Of a DNA stretch of 64,000 nt, positions 1 to 9,825 are shown piece by piece (position 1 is the stretch's first letter; every line of letters begins with the position of its first letter). This DNA is from Algoriphagus lutimaris (lineage in GTDB: Bacteria; Bacteroidota; Bacteroidia; Cytophagales; Cyclobacteriaceae): positions 516,384 through 580,383 of the forward strand of contig NZ_JAFIDJ010000002.1 of assembly GCF_017051705.1 (NCBI RefSeq), given 5' to 3'. The notes beneath the pieces were generated by a model, which did not search any database, had not been told where the DNA came from, and was given only the letters and a program-made list of their open reading frames with translations. A program made the position numbers and the translations under genes.

Positions 1-2417
1 ACAGCTCCATTGGCATATACCACATAGGTTTGCTTTTTATTGGCTCTCCGTTCAAATCCTCCTGCACCATTGATGTAATGCTTCAAACTTTTATTGGATT
101 CATGTCTTAGAGTTGTTGGATATACCACATCCCCACGCATTCTAACGGTTTGCAAAAGCTTGGGCACCGATAAAATATCTCCTTCTTCCAGTAACAGGTC
201 ATCTTCCGAACCTGGATTCTTTACGATCGCCTCTAAATCAATAGCGACCGCTTCCGTTTCTTTGATTTTAACAGCAAACCCAGGAGTTTCCGAAGCAATT
301 TGATCCAAAGATTCCTTTTTGTTTTGAGCCAATTGGGTATCGACTGGAGAATCCTTCTCTTTGGGAAGGTCCTTAAATAGTCTTTCCAATAATTGTTCCT
401 GCGCTTCGGAATTATTCGGGTCAGCCAACAGTTGAAGTTTCAAATTCTCCAAATTTCTCTGTCTTCTCAGTTGTTCCGATTCAGTATTGAAAAATTCAGT
501 TCTTCGGATCAAGGTAGCTCCTTTAGAATATGCAAATTGGTTGAGTCCTCCGGCCCGTTTCACCAAATCGGAAATTCGTTCTTCACTTGTCTGGATGGCG
601 AAGATGCCTGGAGAATTGACCTGACCTTCTACTGCCACCAGCTTTTGCATGTTAAAATTTGCCCTCTTTCTTACAATCACCTGATCATAGGGTTGAAGTA
701 CTTCTCCATCTAGATTAAAAGACAAGTCAGCATTAACCTGGACAGGAATAATTTCAGACAAAGTCCCTAAATCCGCATCTTCTAGCCTTCTGGCTATTTC
801 AATATCATCGGTATTGGCGGATTCTTGGAGGCCTCCTGCCATGATAATCAATTCCTCCACTTTCATCTTAGAGGAATATGGGAAAATTCCTGGCCGCTTT
901 ACTTCCCCAAGAATCTGAACATATTTTTCATTATTGATATCATAAATACTGGCAATTCTAACCACATCTTCCCGTTTCAAAGTAATATCCGTAGCTGTTC
1001 CATCCAAAATGGATTGGAGGTTTACCTGTACCATTTCCGTACTGAGATCTTCTTTGGTTCGAAGGATACTTGCCTGCTGTGTATAGGCATCTCCTCTGAG
1101 CCCTTCGGCATTCTTTATCAATTGAGAAAGGGTTAACCCATCGGTCAAAGCAAAAGTACCTTCTCTATAAACTGCCCCTTTGATTTGAACTCGATTGGAA
1201 TACCTGTTTAATATTCGCTGAACGGTGATCTCATCTCCACCTTTCAATGGAAACATATTAAACTGGCTTTGGTATAAGTCAGAAACCGAACGTTGATTCC
1301 CGGTAATTCTAGAAATGGCCACCCGATCTTTAAATGCTTCATCTGTAAATCCACCTGCATATTGAAGTAAATCCTCAAAGGTATCCTCATTGGCGATTTC
1401 AAAGGTCATGGGACGCTTTACCTCTCCTTTGATTTTTGCTCTTGAAATAAATGGGGAAACCAATATCACGTCTTGATCTTGCAATTGTCTATCCAAGTCA
1501 GCCGTCCCTTTGATCAACAAATCGTAGACATCGATCTCCGCAATTTGCTTATTGTTTCTCACCAATTTGATGGCACGCATGGTACCATTGACATTAGGCC
1601 CACCTGCTGCATATAATGCATTGAAAACTGTAGAAAATGCACTTAAAGTGAAAGTACCTGGAAGTCTTACCTCTCCCAAAATATGTACTTTGATCGTACG
1701 AACATCACCCAAGGTGACTTTCAAAAAAGTAGAAGGGTTACTTCCTGTTAACCCAGTATAATACCTGGAAACTCTATTTTTAATGATTCCAGTGGCCTCA
1801 TCAATACTTTTTCCAGAAACGGATACCGGCCCAATATTATCCAATAACACAAACCCATCAGGGTTTACTGTTGCTTCATAATACTGCTCAGATTCGCCGT
1901 AAATATCTACATACAACAAATCCCCTGGCCCCAAAATATAACTGCTTGGCGTAGCTTGATTCAAACTTGGCTCAAAACTCAAGTTTCTCTTTTTGTTATA
2001 AAACAAGGAGGTTCCAAAAATTTGATTTTCGGGGTCTATCTCCTCCATTTCTTCTTGTGGCTGAAAAACACCTCCTGCAATCAAATCAAAGTCTGCTTGT
2101 TTCCTTGGGTCTCTTTTGGATGCTTCCGAGGATCTTTTGAGACCTCGCTCCCCTAAGTCCAATTTCGCAATACGAGCTTTTAACTTCGTCACTTCCATGG
2201 TAGGCATTCCCCTTAACTCTGCCATTTCCAAAAATTCCTCAATGGAAAGACCTGCTTGTGCGGACCTGTTCAATAACTCCTGAATTTCAGCATCACTCAT
2301 ATCATCCACCTGTATTTTGGTGAAATCACTGTTTTGCTGAGCAATTACCTGTGGAGTTGCCAATCCTAGGAAGGCAAGTAAGGCAAAAAAGTACCAGAAT
2401 CTTTTCTTTAAAATCAT
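1..2417 (-). CDS. SLBB-domain polysaccharide export protein (partial, 3' end off window)
   Basis: This is an outer-membrane polysaccharide export protein of the Wza/SLBB type, expected to form or gate the exit channel for a capsule or exopolysaccharide. The first 26 residues form a signal peptide ending TPQVIA before QQ. A helical stretch follows, then a poly-export domain starting near residue 160 with ILGPGDLLYVD. At least six SLBB-like beta-grasp repeats follow, each with a G-x-V-x-x-P-G-T-F-like core (for example LGEVRLPGTF, KGEVKRPMTF, KGAVYREGTF, LGEVKRPGIF, EGQVNSPGIF). About 805 residues are visible and the frame is open to the window edge. It lies on the same strand as the radical SAM and glycosyltransferase genes, which fits a surface-glycan locus. 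The family is clear; the exported polymer is unknown. Confidence 0.9.
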   Translation of the reverse strand, partial: MILKKRFWYFFALLAFLGLATPQVIAQQNSDFTKIQVDDMSDAEIQELLNRSAQAGLSIEEFLEMAELRGMPTMEVTKLKARIAKLDLGERGLKRSSEASKRDPRKQADFDLIAGGVFQPQEEMEEIDPENQIFGTSLFYNKKRNLSFEPSLNQATPSSYILGPGDLLYVDIYGESEQYYEATVNPDGFVLLDNIGPVSVSGKSIDEATGIIKNRVSRYYTGLTGSNPSTFLKVTLGDVRTIKVHILGEVRLPGTFTLSAFSTVFNALYAAGGPNVNGTMRAIKLVRNNKQIAEIDVYDLLIKGTADLDRQLQDQDVILVSPFISRAKIKGEVKRPMTFEIANEDTFEDLLQYAGGFTDEAFKDRVAISRITGNQRSVSDLYQSQFNMFPLKGGDEITVQRILNRYSNRVQIKGAVYREGTFALTDGLTLSQLIKNAEGLRGDAYTQQASILRTKEDLSTEMVQVNLQSILDGTATDITLKREDVVRIASIYDINNEKYVQILGEVKRPGIFPYSSKMKVEELIIMAGGLQESANTDDIEIARRLEDADLGTLSEIIPVQVNADLSFNLDGEVLQPYDQVIVRKRANFNMQKLVAVEGQVNSPGIFAIQTSEERISDLVKRAGGLNQFAYSKGATLIRRTEFFNTESEQLRRQRNLENLKLQLLADPNNSEAQEQLLERLFKDLPKEKDSPVDTQLAQNKKESLDQIASETPGFAVKIKETEAVAIDLEAIVKNPGSEDDLLLEEGDILSVPKLLQTVRMRGDVVYPTTLRHESNKSLKHYINGAGGFERRANKKQTYVVYANGA

Positions 2418-2546
2418 GTTATAGGCTAGCTGTACCGATCAACTTGGGTGTACGTCGAACAAATATTGACATTAAAAATCCGTGAATTTCTTATTTCTAC
2501 CAAATATAGTTCCAAAAACCTACTTTCCCGAAATCCTGAATTCAGG

Positions 2547-3551
2547 CTATTCGGTACAATTTTGACAGATATTAATCTGAGAGCGATCCGCAAGCAATTG
2601 ATTCCTAAAAATTTGATAAGCCGGGGATTTCCAAACATCCAACAAAGGTTGTTTTTTCAATTCTCCCATGACATGGCTGGCATCTTTATCAAAACAACAA
2701 GGGACTACTTTACCATCCCAAGTCACCACTGCTCCTTGCCACATCCGCCAACACTTATTTTCCAACTTTTTTTTGAGTTTCCATTTCCCATCTTTGTTGG
2801 GTAAATACCTAGAATATCCCAGATCAGAAGGAATTAACTCAGAACCATTTTCAAAGTCATAAATCTGGGTAGTTTTCAATTGCAACTCATCTACACTCAT
2901 CTCCTGAGCCCATTGCTTTAATTTAGGAAGTTGATGTTCATTTTGCCCAGTCACCAAAAATTGAAGTACAATCCGAGGATACATTGAATTTGATTTCTCT
3001 CTTTCTCTTATTAGAAGGCTTAATCCTTCTTTGACTTTTTCCAAATTACCTCCCACCCGATATTGTTCATACACTTCCTGCGTGATCCCATCCATGGAAA
3101 CAATCAATTGCTTGAGCCCACTTTTCAAAATTTCCTGTACGGTTTCCTCTTTCAAATAATGCGCATTAGTGGAAGTAGAAGTGAAAATCTTTTGAGAATC
3201 AGCGAATTTGACCATTTCCAAAAATCTTGGATTTAAGAATGGCTCTCCCTGGAAATATAAATGCAACCAGCTAAGATGGGCTTTGGACTGAAGGATGACT
3301 TTTTCAAACAACTGATCCTTTAGCATACCAGTAGGACGTGAAAAAGACCTTAACCCTGAAGGACACTCCGGACATCTGAGGTTACAGCTGGTCGTCGGTT
3401 CAATGGATAAGGTAGTAGGCATTCCCCATAAAATCGGCCTTCCCATGATTCTGGAAATTTGAAATGAAATTTGTAGTAAGCAATAATTCCAAACTTTCAA
3501 AAAAGTCAGGTAGTTGAGAAATGCTTTTGCTGTAATCCATTTGTTTTTCAC
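2547..3551 (-). CDS. Radical SAM protein with SPASM domain
   Basis: A 334-residue radical SAM enzyme. Cys56, Cys60 and Cys63 form the CX3CX2C site (CNLRCPEC) that binds the SAM-cleaving 4Fe-4S cluster. The C-terminal part holds further cysteines (CWRMW, VVPCCFD and the terminal ICQNC) arranged as in SPASM domains, which carry auxiliary clusters. The HLYFQGEPFLNP segment and the SMDG motif belong to the radical SAM barrel. The substrate cannot be read from sequence. Members of this kind beside glycan genes often modify sugars or peptides, so a role in the neighbouring polysaccharide locus is an inference. A short cytoplasmic N-terminus of about 35 residues precedes the domain; Met36 is an alternative start. 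Confidence 0.85.
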   Translation of the reverse strand: MKNKWITAKAFLNYLTFLKVWNYCLLQISFQISRIMGRPILWGMPTTLSIEPTTSCNLRCPECPSGLRSFSRPTGMLKDQLFEKVILQSKAHLSWLHLYFQGEPFLNPRFLEMVKFADSQKIFTSTSTNAHYLKEETVQEILKSGLKQLIVSMDGITQEVYEQYRVGGNLEKVKEGLSLLIREREKSNSMYPRIVLQFLVTGQNEHQLPKLKQWAQEMSVDELQLKTTQIYDFENGSELIPSDLGYSRYLPNKDGKWKLKKKLENKCWRMWQGAVVTWDGKVVPCCFDKDASHVMGELKKQPLLDVWKSPAYQIFRNQLLADRSQINICQNCTE

Positions 3552-3657
3552 CTTAGCAAGTAAATCAAATGCTTTGTTGCTACAAAGTGTATTTCTTTGA
3601 ATTAATAAAAAGTACTTCCGATCGTTTACTTACTTTTGAAAGTCAAAACCATCATTC

Positions 3658-4662
3658 ATGAAGCTTCTAAGATTTTCGATTTACGTGTTCTTGTTAATCA
3701 TCGCCTTTTCCTGTGGGAAAAAGGAAGTAGCATGTGAACTTGACTCTGAGATATTAGATCAAGACTTAACGGTTGAAATTGTTCGGTTAGAAGATCAATT
3801 CTTCACAGCTGATTCGAAAGAAGATTTTGAATTTCTACTCGAAAAATACCCGGATTTTGCGGAAGGATATTTAGGGAAAAGTCTCTATGCAAGTCCTGAT
3901 TCCTTGATTTCAGAACTACTCGCCATTCATCAGGATTCTGCAATGAATGTGCTTTATGATTCCGTCAAAATAGAATTTCAAGATATTTCCGATGTACAGA
4001 ATGATCTTGAATATGCCTTCAAAGCCATCAAATATTACTTCCCGGAGTTTCAAGTCCCTAAAGTTTATACCTTTTTAAGTGGCTTCAATTCAGATTTGAT
4101 TCTTACTGAAGACATGATTGTGATTGGATTGGATTATTATTTACCCATCACTCATACATTTCAGCCAGACTTACCTCGATACATGGCTGAGCGTTATGCT
4201 CGTCCCTACATCGTACCTATGATTGTGACGGCCATTTCATCTCAATTCAATGAAATCAATCCACAGGACAATACCATGCTGGCTGAGATGATCTATTATG
4301 GCAAAGCTTATCATTTTACCAAAGCCATCATGCCCTGTACTTCAGACCAATATATTATTGGGTATACAGAGGAAGAAATTGCAGAATGCTATGCCAATGA
4401 GGAATACATCTGGGCTCATTTTGTAGAAAATGAATTACTCTACGAAACCAATCCATTTGAAATCACCAAATATTTGGGAGAAGCACCATTTACAGATGCC
4501 ATCAGCACCAAAGCGCCAGGTCGGTTAGGAAGATGGTTGGGATGGAACATCGTGGATGATTATCAGTTTAACCAAGATGTAACCTTCACGGAATTGATGG
4601 ATAACCCAGATGCAGAGGAGATTTTTAGGCAGTCAGGATATAGGCCTCGTCCCCAAAATTAG
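3658..4662 (+). CDS. gldB: Gliding motility lipoprotein GldB
   Basis: A 334-residue lipoprotein whose signal peptide ends with a lipobox at Cys19 (IAFSC). The body matches GldB as I know it: an N-terminal VEIVRLEDQFF segment, a middle LEKYPDF/FSGF-type core, and the C-terminal APGRLGRWLGWNIV stretch followed by ELM. GldB is required for gliding motility in Flavobacterium and is conserved in Bacteroidota, associated with the Gld/Spr type IX machinery. It is transcribed divergently from the radical SAM gene (106 bases apart). Its last 38 bases overlap tail-to-tail with the glycosyltransferase gene. No other gld genes are in the window, so motility itself cannot be inferred. Confidence 0.8.
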   Translation: MKLLRFSIYVFLLIIAFSCGKKEVACELDSEILDQDLTVEIVRLEDQFFTADSKEDFEFLLEKYPDFAEGYLGKSLYASPDSLISELLAIHQDSAMNVLYDSVKIEFQDISDVQNDLEYAFKAIKYYFPEFQVPKVYTFLSGFNSDLILTEDMIVIGLDYYLPITHTFQPDLPRYMAERYARPYIVPMIVTAISSQFNEINPQDNTMLAEMIYYGKAYHFTKAIMPCTSDQYIIGYTEEEIAECYANEEYIWAHFVENELLYETNPFEITKYLGEAPFTDAISTKAPGRLGRWLGWNIVDDYQFNQDVTFTELMDNPDAEEIFRQSGYRPRPQN

Positions 4663-5848
4663 CGGGGAATTTAGTAGGGTCAATCACCTGTAGGACCTTA
4701 GAAACCGCCAGATCTTTGGAAAAATACCTTTCGGCCAAGGTTCTGGAGTTCTGTTTCATCTGCAGCAAAAGTGCTGGATTTTCTTCCAGCTTTTCCAGTT
4801 TCGAAAAACTCTCTTCCAGTTTTCCAGGAAGAAATGATATCCCCAATTTATTCTGTTTCGAAAGCTGATAAACCCAGCCTTTGTGGTTGACCATAATTGC
4901 TTTTCCTGCGGCAATGGCATCGAAAAACTTATTGGGGCTATTGGTTTTTAATACAGGTAAATGAGCAAAGGAAATCCAGGCAAAATCAGCAAGGGATAAA
5001 ACCTCCTTCACCTTTTCTTTTGAGCCAAAAGGTATAAATTTGACATTTTTCAACCCATTTGATTCCGCAGTTTTCTTTAATGCTATCTCCAAACTACCCG
5101 TTCCCATGATCAAAAAGTGCCAGTTCTTCTTTTTGAACTGAGCAAACTTTGCCAAATCCAACAGTTCTTCCACTGCATTCACTTGGCCCAAAGCCCCGGT
5201 ATAAGCAATCGTTATAGCATCTGAAAGCCCATATTTATTCAGAATGGCAGGAATCTTTTTCTCTGGCTTAAATAGTTGAATGTCGGAGAAATTTGGAATC
5301 AGAAATACTTCTGAGGTTGGACTGACTAACCTGAGATGACTAGCAATCCCAGGAGATAGTGCCACCAATTTCAAGGCATTACTATAAATTTTCTTCTCCA
5401 ATCTTCGAAAGTAATTGATCAAGAATCTGTTCTTTAGCGCTCCTACCTCGATGGGGGCTTGCGGCCAGAGATCCCTAATTTCAAAAATATATGGAATTGC
5501 CATTTTTCGCTTTGCCCAAAGTCCGATCCACCCAGTAGTCAACGGAGTAGAAGTAATGTAAAGAAGATCCGGTCTACTTAGCTTTTTTAATAGCCTTTTT
5601 ACTTGGACACTAAACTCGTAAAACGCTGTGCTCCGCTTAAAAAATCCAAATTTTTGATCATAGGCAACTGGCAAATAATGCACCTTCATCCCATCTATCC
5701 ATCGTTGATCATAGTCCTTTTGCTTTCCGGCGGTAATTATTTCTACTTCTATTCCAGCATCCACCATTCCTTTGGCCAGATGATAGGACCGAACTGCTCC
5801 CCCTTCACTTGGAGTCCGAAAATACTGATGGATATAGATAACTTTCAT
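4625..5848 (-). CDS. Glycosyltransferase family 4 protein
   Basis: A 407-residue GT-B glycosyltransferase resembling WbuB/GT4 enzymes of surface polysaccharide synthesis. The N-terminal half begins MKVIYIHQYFRTPSEGGAVR, which carries the acceptor-domain glycine loop, and contains YLPVAYDQ and EIRDLWPQAP. The C-terminal half has IAYTGALGQVNAVEELL, the start of the nucleotide-sugar domain, and SPNKFFDAIAAGKAIM, where the usual glutamate of the E-x7-E signature region is replaced by aspartate. Its start overlaps the end of the asparagine synthase gene by four bases (ATGA), so the two are translationally coupled. The donor sugar is not predictable. Confidence 0.88.
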   Translation of the reverse strand: MKVIYIHQYFRTPSEGGAVRSYHLAKGMVDAGIEVEIITAGKQKDYDQRWIDGMKVHYLPVAYDQKFGFFKRSTAFYEFSVQVKRLLKKLSRPDLLYITSTPLTTGWIGLWAKRKMAIPYIFEIRDLWPQAPIEVGALKNRFLINYFRRLEKKIYSNALKLVALSPGIASHLRLVSPTSEVFLIPNFSDIQLFKPEKKIPAILNKYGLSDAITIAYTGALGQVNAVEELLDLAKFAQFKKKNWHFLIMGTGSLEIALKKTAESNGLKNVKFIPFGSKEKVKEVLSLADFAWISFAHLPVLKTNSPNKFFDAIAAGKAIMVNHKGWVYQLSKQNKLGISFLPGKLEESFSKLEKLEENPALLLQMKQNSRTLAERYFSKDLAVSKVLQVIDPTKFPANFGDEAYILTA

Positions 5849-7620
5849 AGCTTTCTTAATTCAACCCATTCTGCCAACAAAAAGATGTTGAATAAGATCA
5901 AAAAATGCGATTTGGCAGCAGATGTTGGATTTTGAACCACCTCTCTAATAGGTGAAGGGATATATTCTCCATACGATTTTTCAAATAATTCCAATCGGTT
6001 GAATACTCTTTTGGAAAAGGCTCCTCCCTCTGCAAACCATTCTTCCAAAGGTAAGCCAAACCCAAATTTTCCCCTTTTTGTAACCATCTCCAAATCTGCT
6101 TCAATTAGCAGCTCTTTAATCCAAACTTTCCCTTTCAATAGAGATTCATCCTGTATTTCATTCCAAAATGCAAGCATGCTTCCAGAAAGGTAAGGAGCTC
6201 TCCCTTCCAAGCTATGTGCCATCAATGCCTGATCATGGATTTTCAGCACATCCTGAACCAAATAAACTTGTCGGTCAAAATCCAAAGCTCTTTTGTAAGT
6301 ACTCAACTTTGGGTTGAAAACCCGATCGTAATCTGAAGCCAAATCATCAGAAATAGGGTTCAGAGCAGTAAAATTAAGAAAGGTTTTGGTAGGGTTATTT
6401 TCCAAAGAGTTGAGAAACTTCTGTGTCTTCCTACCCAACGGCAAATAGTTCAACCAAGGCTGAAGCATCATCAATACATTTTGATTTTTTAGGTAAAAGT
6501 CAAACGCTCCATGTCTTGAATATCCACCCCATAGTTCATCAGCTCCGGCTCCAGAGATTAAAACTTTCACCTCTTTTTTGGCCTCTTTTCCAATCAGCCA
6601 AGTCAGGAATCCTGCAGAATCCCCAATTGGGAAATCCAATGACATCAAATAGGCCTCCCAATTATCCCAGAATACCTGCTGGTCCACATGGATCAGACGA
6701 TGCTCCGCAGGAATCCTCTCGATCAACGCGATGGCAGCATCTCCATCAGCATATTTTTTTATGTATTTCTTTTCAACCTGAATGGTATAAGCCGGTAAGG
6801 GTGTGCCGGATTGTTCATACCAAGTCGCATACAACAAACTGCTGTCCATTCCTCCGCTTAGCATGATTCCTACAGGAACATCCGCTTGGAATTGTGTAGC
6901 AACAGCCTGAGATAAAATATTCTTAAACTCCTTTTTAGTAAACTCCTGAGCCTTTGATTTAGCAATGGGGATGTTGTCCCATCTAAATGTAGAATGTTGT
7001 TGGATATGGCTATACCTGGAAGGCTTCCATTCTTTTACCCCTTTAAAAAAGGTCTTCCCTGGAGTCGGGAATCTTAAAAAACAATAATTCTCTATTTGTT
7101 TTTTATCCAGCTTCATCTCCGAAAGTTTTGCTATGCCACTTGCTACTGAGGAAATGATCAATCTATCTTGATTCTGAGAATAATAGAGCGGTTTTTCTCC
7201 ATTTGGGTCTCTCGCAACTAAAATAGAATTGTCGTTTAGGTCTATAAAGATCAAAGCAAACATCCCTTCTAGTTTTTCTAGACCTTTAATTCCAAAAATC
7301 CGGATCCAATGGATCAAAACTTCAGTATCGCAATTGGTGGAGAACTCGATCCCCATCTTTTCCAATAAGCTACGAAGTGTTTTATGGTTATATATTTCCC
7401 CATTCCAAACCAATAAAGTCTTTCCATCACTGGACCAAAAGGGTTGATCCGCCTCTGGACCTGGATGCAATATCTTGAGTCTATTTGCTCCCACCCACAT
7501 TCCTGGCCAAGGACTGATCGCCTCCTCCTGGTCCGGACCTCGGTAGGCACTTTCGCCCATCAAGCTTTGAATAGCAGCTTTATTTGCTCCCTTCCCCCAA
7601 TAAAGATGAATTCCACACAT
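5845..7620 (-). CDS. asnB: Asparagine synthase (glutamine-hydrolysing)
   Basis: A 591-residue class B asparagine synthetase. Met1 is followed by the catalytic Cys2 (MCGIHLYWGKG) of the N-terminal glutaminase domain, with YRGPD and VWNGEIYNH substrate motifs. The C-terminal synthetase domain has the ATP pyrophosphate loop LSGGMDSSLL. Such genes embedded in polysaccharide clusters often amidate sugar acids or other carboxylates rather than make asparagine, so the substrate here could be a glycan precursor. It overlaps nth by one base (TAATG) and the GT4 gene by four, which points to one operon nth-asnB-GT4. Confidence 0.9.
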   Translation of the reverse strand: MCGIHLYWGKGANKAAIQSLMGESAYRGPDQEEAISPWPGMWVGANRLKILHPGPEADQPFWSSDGKTLLVWNGEIYNHKTLRSLLEKMGIEFSTNCDTEVLIHWIRIFGIKGLEKLEGMFALIFIDLNDNSILVARDPNGEKPLYYSQNQDRLIISSVASGIAKLSEMKLDKKQIENYCFLRFPTPGKTFFKGVKEWKPSRYSHIQQHSTFRWDNIPIAKSKAQEFTKKEFKNILSQAVATQFQADVPVGIMLSGGMDSSLLYATWYEQSGTPLPAYTIQVEKKYIKKYADGDAAIALIERIPAEHRLIHVDQQVFWDNWEAYLMSLDFPIGDSAGFLTWLIGKEAKKEVKVLISGAGADELWGGYSRHGAFDFYLKNQNVLMMLQPWLNYLPLGRKTQKFLNSLENNPTKTFLNFTALNPISDDLASDYDRVFNPKLSTYKRALDFDRQVYLVQDVLKIHDQALMAHSLEGRAPYLSGSMLAFWNEIQDESLLKGKVWIKELLIEADLEMVTKRGKFGFGLPLEEWFAEGGAFSKRVFNRLELFEKSYGEYIPSPIREVVQNPTSAAKSHFLILFNIFLLAEWVELRKL

Positions 7621-8285
7621 TACTTTTCAGATCTGGTCACAGTGCCATAATTTTTCTCAAAGTATTTGCAGAGATGGGTAATGGAACATTCCTCACATTT
7701 CGGTTTTCGAGCTAGGCAAGTATACCTTCCATGCAAAATCAACCAGTGATGTGCCACATGCACATATTCTTTTGGAATATGTCGTATCAGCTGCTTTTCT
7801 ACCTCCAAAGGAGTCTTGGCGGTTTGGGTAACTAAGCCTAATCTTTTGGATACCCGAAAAACATGGGTATCTACGGCCATGTTGGGTTGGTTCCAAACAA
7901 CCGAAGTAATCACATTCGCAGTCTTCCGACCCACTCCTGGCAATTTGATCAATTCCGCTACTGTCTCTGGAACTTCCCCTCCAAAGTCCTCCACCAGCAT
8001 TTTGCCTAGCCCTAACAAGTGTTTGGTTTTATTATTTGGGTAAGAAACAGATTTGATATATGGAAACAGTTCATCAAAATTGGAAGCTGCTAAATATTCC
8101 GGTCCTGGGAAGTCCCTGAAAAGCGCGGGAGTCACCATATTGATTCTTTTATCTGTACACTGAGCAGATAATACCACTGCTACCAATAATTGAAATGGAT
8201 TTTCATAATGCAGCTCAGTTTCTGCCACTGGCATATTTTCAGAAAAGTGTTTTATAAAAGCTTCGTACCGTTCTTTCTTCAGCAT
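7620..8285 (-). CDS. nth: Endonuclease III (DNA glycosylase/AP lyase)
   Basis: A 221-residue base-excision repair enzyme that removes oxidised pyrimidines and nicks the abasic site. The helix-hairpin-helix reads LPGVGRKTANVI and includes the catalytic Lys; the catalytic Asp lies in VDTHVFRVSKRLG. The C-terminal 4Fe-4S cluster ligands are present as C-x6-C-x2-C-x5-C (CLARKPKCEECSITHLC). Length and motifs are normal for the family. It is the first gene of the minus-strand operon, with 98 bases separating it from the divergent P1 peptidase. Confidence 0.95.
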   Translation of the reverse strand: MLKKERYEAFIKHFSENMPVAETELHYENPFQLLVAVVLSAQCTDKRINMVTPALFRDFPGPEYLAASNFDELFPYIKSVSYPNNKTKHLLGLGKMLVEDFGGEVPETVAELIKLPGVGRKTANVITSVVWNQPNMAVDTHVFRVSKRLGLVTQTAKTPLEVEKQLIRHIPKEYVHVAHHWLILHGRYTCLARKPKCEECSITHLCKYFEKNYGTVTRSEK

Positions 8286-8383
8286 GGAATCAAAATTTCT
8301 TTGAGTTTTGAAGATAGTTAAATTGGAAAATTTGAAGTATGAAAGGGAAGAATTTAGTTGAATTTTAAGAAAACTTTATTGGA

Positions 8384-9556
8384 ATGCGGAAAAGAGTCCT
8401 GACAATTTTATCTTTCATCATGCAACTGAACCGATCCAACTTAGGACTACCTAAACTATTATTCTCACTAATCATGATTTCCATCACTTCAGCTAGTTTT
8501 TCACAGCAGGGACCACGTGAATTGGGAATTCACTTCGGAATTCTACCTACTGGAACTTACAATGCAATTACAGATGTGCCAGGAATCAAGGTGGGACAAC
8601 TTACCAAAATTGAAGGGAATTCTATACGAACTGGGGTGACCGCAATCCTTCCTCATGGAGGGAACATTTTTCAGCAAAAAGTACCTGCAGCAATTTATGT
8701 GGGCAATGGGTTTGGGAAATTAGCTGGGGTTACTCAAGTGCAGGAATTGGGAAGCCTAGAAACTCCGATCGTTCTGACCAATACTTTGAGTGTGGCAGCA
8801 GGCATAGAAGGAACAGTAAAATACAGTTTGAGTCTTCCGGAAAATGAACAGGTACAATCAGTCAATGCGGTAGTAGGAGAAACGAATGATGGATATTTGA
8901 ATGATATCCGAGGAATGCATATTTCAGCAGAAGAAGTAATAGAAGCCATCAAGTCAGCCAAATCTGGCCCCGTAACCCAAGGAAATGTGGGGGCAGGTAC
9001 CGGAACCGTTTGTTTTGGATGGAAAGGTGGAATCGGAACTTCCTCTAGAAAACTTCCTGAAAGCTTGGGAGGGTATACTTTGGGAGTTTTGGTACAAACC
9101 AATTTTGGTGGGAATTTACAGATTGGAGGAATTCCCGTAGGTGAAAAGTTAGGTAAGTATCCATTCAAAGATGCGCTGGAAAAGTCAGATGGGAGTTGCA
9201 TGATCGTAGTTGCCACTGATGCACCTTTATCTGACCGGAATTTAGAGCGTTTGGCCAAAAGAGCCATGATGGGTTTGGCAAAAACCGGAGGAATTGCCTC
9301 CAATGGTTCGGGAGATTATGTGATTGCCTTTAGTACCGCTGAAGGATTAAGAATACCTTATTCAGCAAAATCAGGAGAGTTGATGCAAACTGAAACGTTA
9401 AGAAATGACGATATGACTCCACTTTTTTTGGCTGTAATTGAAGCGACGGAAGAAGCCATTATCAATTCTCTTTTTGCCGCTGAAACCATGGAAGGGAAAG
9501 AGGGGAGAAAGGTGGAAAAACTACCCACTGAAAAAATCATCGAATGGTATAAATAA
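8384..9556 (+). CDS. P1 family peptidase (DmpA-like aminopeptidase), exported
   Basis: A 390-residue member of the P1 family, whose enzymes cut themselves into two chains and act as aminopeptidases, esterases or D-amidases. The family signature GTGTVCFGWKGGIGTSSR is intact near residues 205-222. The segment LGVLVQTNFG that follows contains the region of autoprocessing in relatives, but here the usual nucleophile context should be checked. A hydrophobic signal peptide (LLFSLIMISITSASFS) ends near residue 40, so periplasmic activity is likely. The start is uncertain: Met13 would remove an unusual pre-signal extension. Its ordered neighbour on the other side is nth, transcribed divergently. Confidence 0.85.
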   Translation: MRKRVLTILSFIMQLNRSNLGLPKLLFSLIMISITSASFSQQGPRELGIHFGILPTGTYNAITDVPGIKVGQLTKIEGNSIRTGVTAILPHGGNIFQQKVPAAIYVGNGFGKLAGVTQVQELGSLETPIVLTNTLSVAAGIEGTVKYSLSLPENEQVQSVNAVVGETNDGYLNDIRGMHISAEEVIEAIKSAKSGPVTQGNVGAGTGTVCFGWKGGIGTSSRKLPESLGGYTLGVLVQTNFGGNLQIGGIPVGEKLGKYPFKDALEKSDGSCMIVVATDAPLSDRNLERLAKRAMMGLAKTGGIASNGSGDYVIAFSTAEGLRIPYSAKSGELMQTETLRNDDMTPLFLAVIEATEEAIINSLFAAETMEGKEGRKVEKLPTEKIIEWYK

Positions 9557-9627
9557 TCGAATTTACGATAGCAGAAACTGGATATTCAGGAATACCAGTA
9601 GCTAAAAAGCTTGGAATTAAATATGAT

Positions 9628-9825
9628 ATGGTGATCCATGCCCTCCATTCACCTAAACCCTATATCCATTTTTTTCTTGATTTTTCAAATGAGATTATTG
9701 TCGAAGAAAATGATCCATTTTCTCCCCAAGTTGATTTAATCCATTTATTTGTAAAAAGTGAAGAAGAACTGATAGAAGGTTTCAAGCATGTGCATCAGCA
9801 CTTAAAAAGAATTGGTTTGGTCTGA
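9628..9825 (+). CDS. Hypothetical short protein or 5'-truncated fragment
   Basis: A 65-residue frame that I do not recognise. The same frame is open upstream to 9553, giving extra coding-like sequence (ETGYSGIPVAKKLGIKYD) without an ATG, GTG or TTG start. That suggests the 3' end of a once longer gene, beginning right at the stop of the P1 peptidase. It has a mixed alpha/beta look with a VKSEEELIEGFKHVH helix. It may be a pseudogene remnant. Confidence 0.4.
   Translation: MVIHALHSPKPYIHFFLDFSNEIIVEENDPFSPQVDLIHLFVKSEEELIEGFKHVHQHLKRIGLV

Noticed and set aside
6423-6866. 147-codon plus-strand frame opposite asnB
   Set aside because: Fully antisense to the conserved synthetase domain; composition (Pro/Ser/His-rich) is typical of a shadow frame.
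8734-9303. 189-codon minus-strand frame opposite the P1 peptidase gene
   Set aside because: It is antisense to a well-conserved coding region, has no recognisable domain and arises from codon bias on the other strand.
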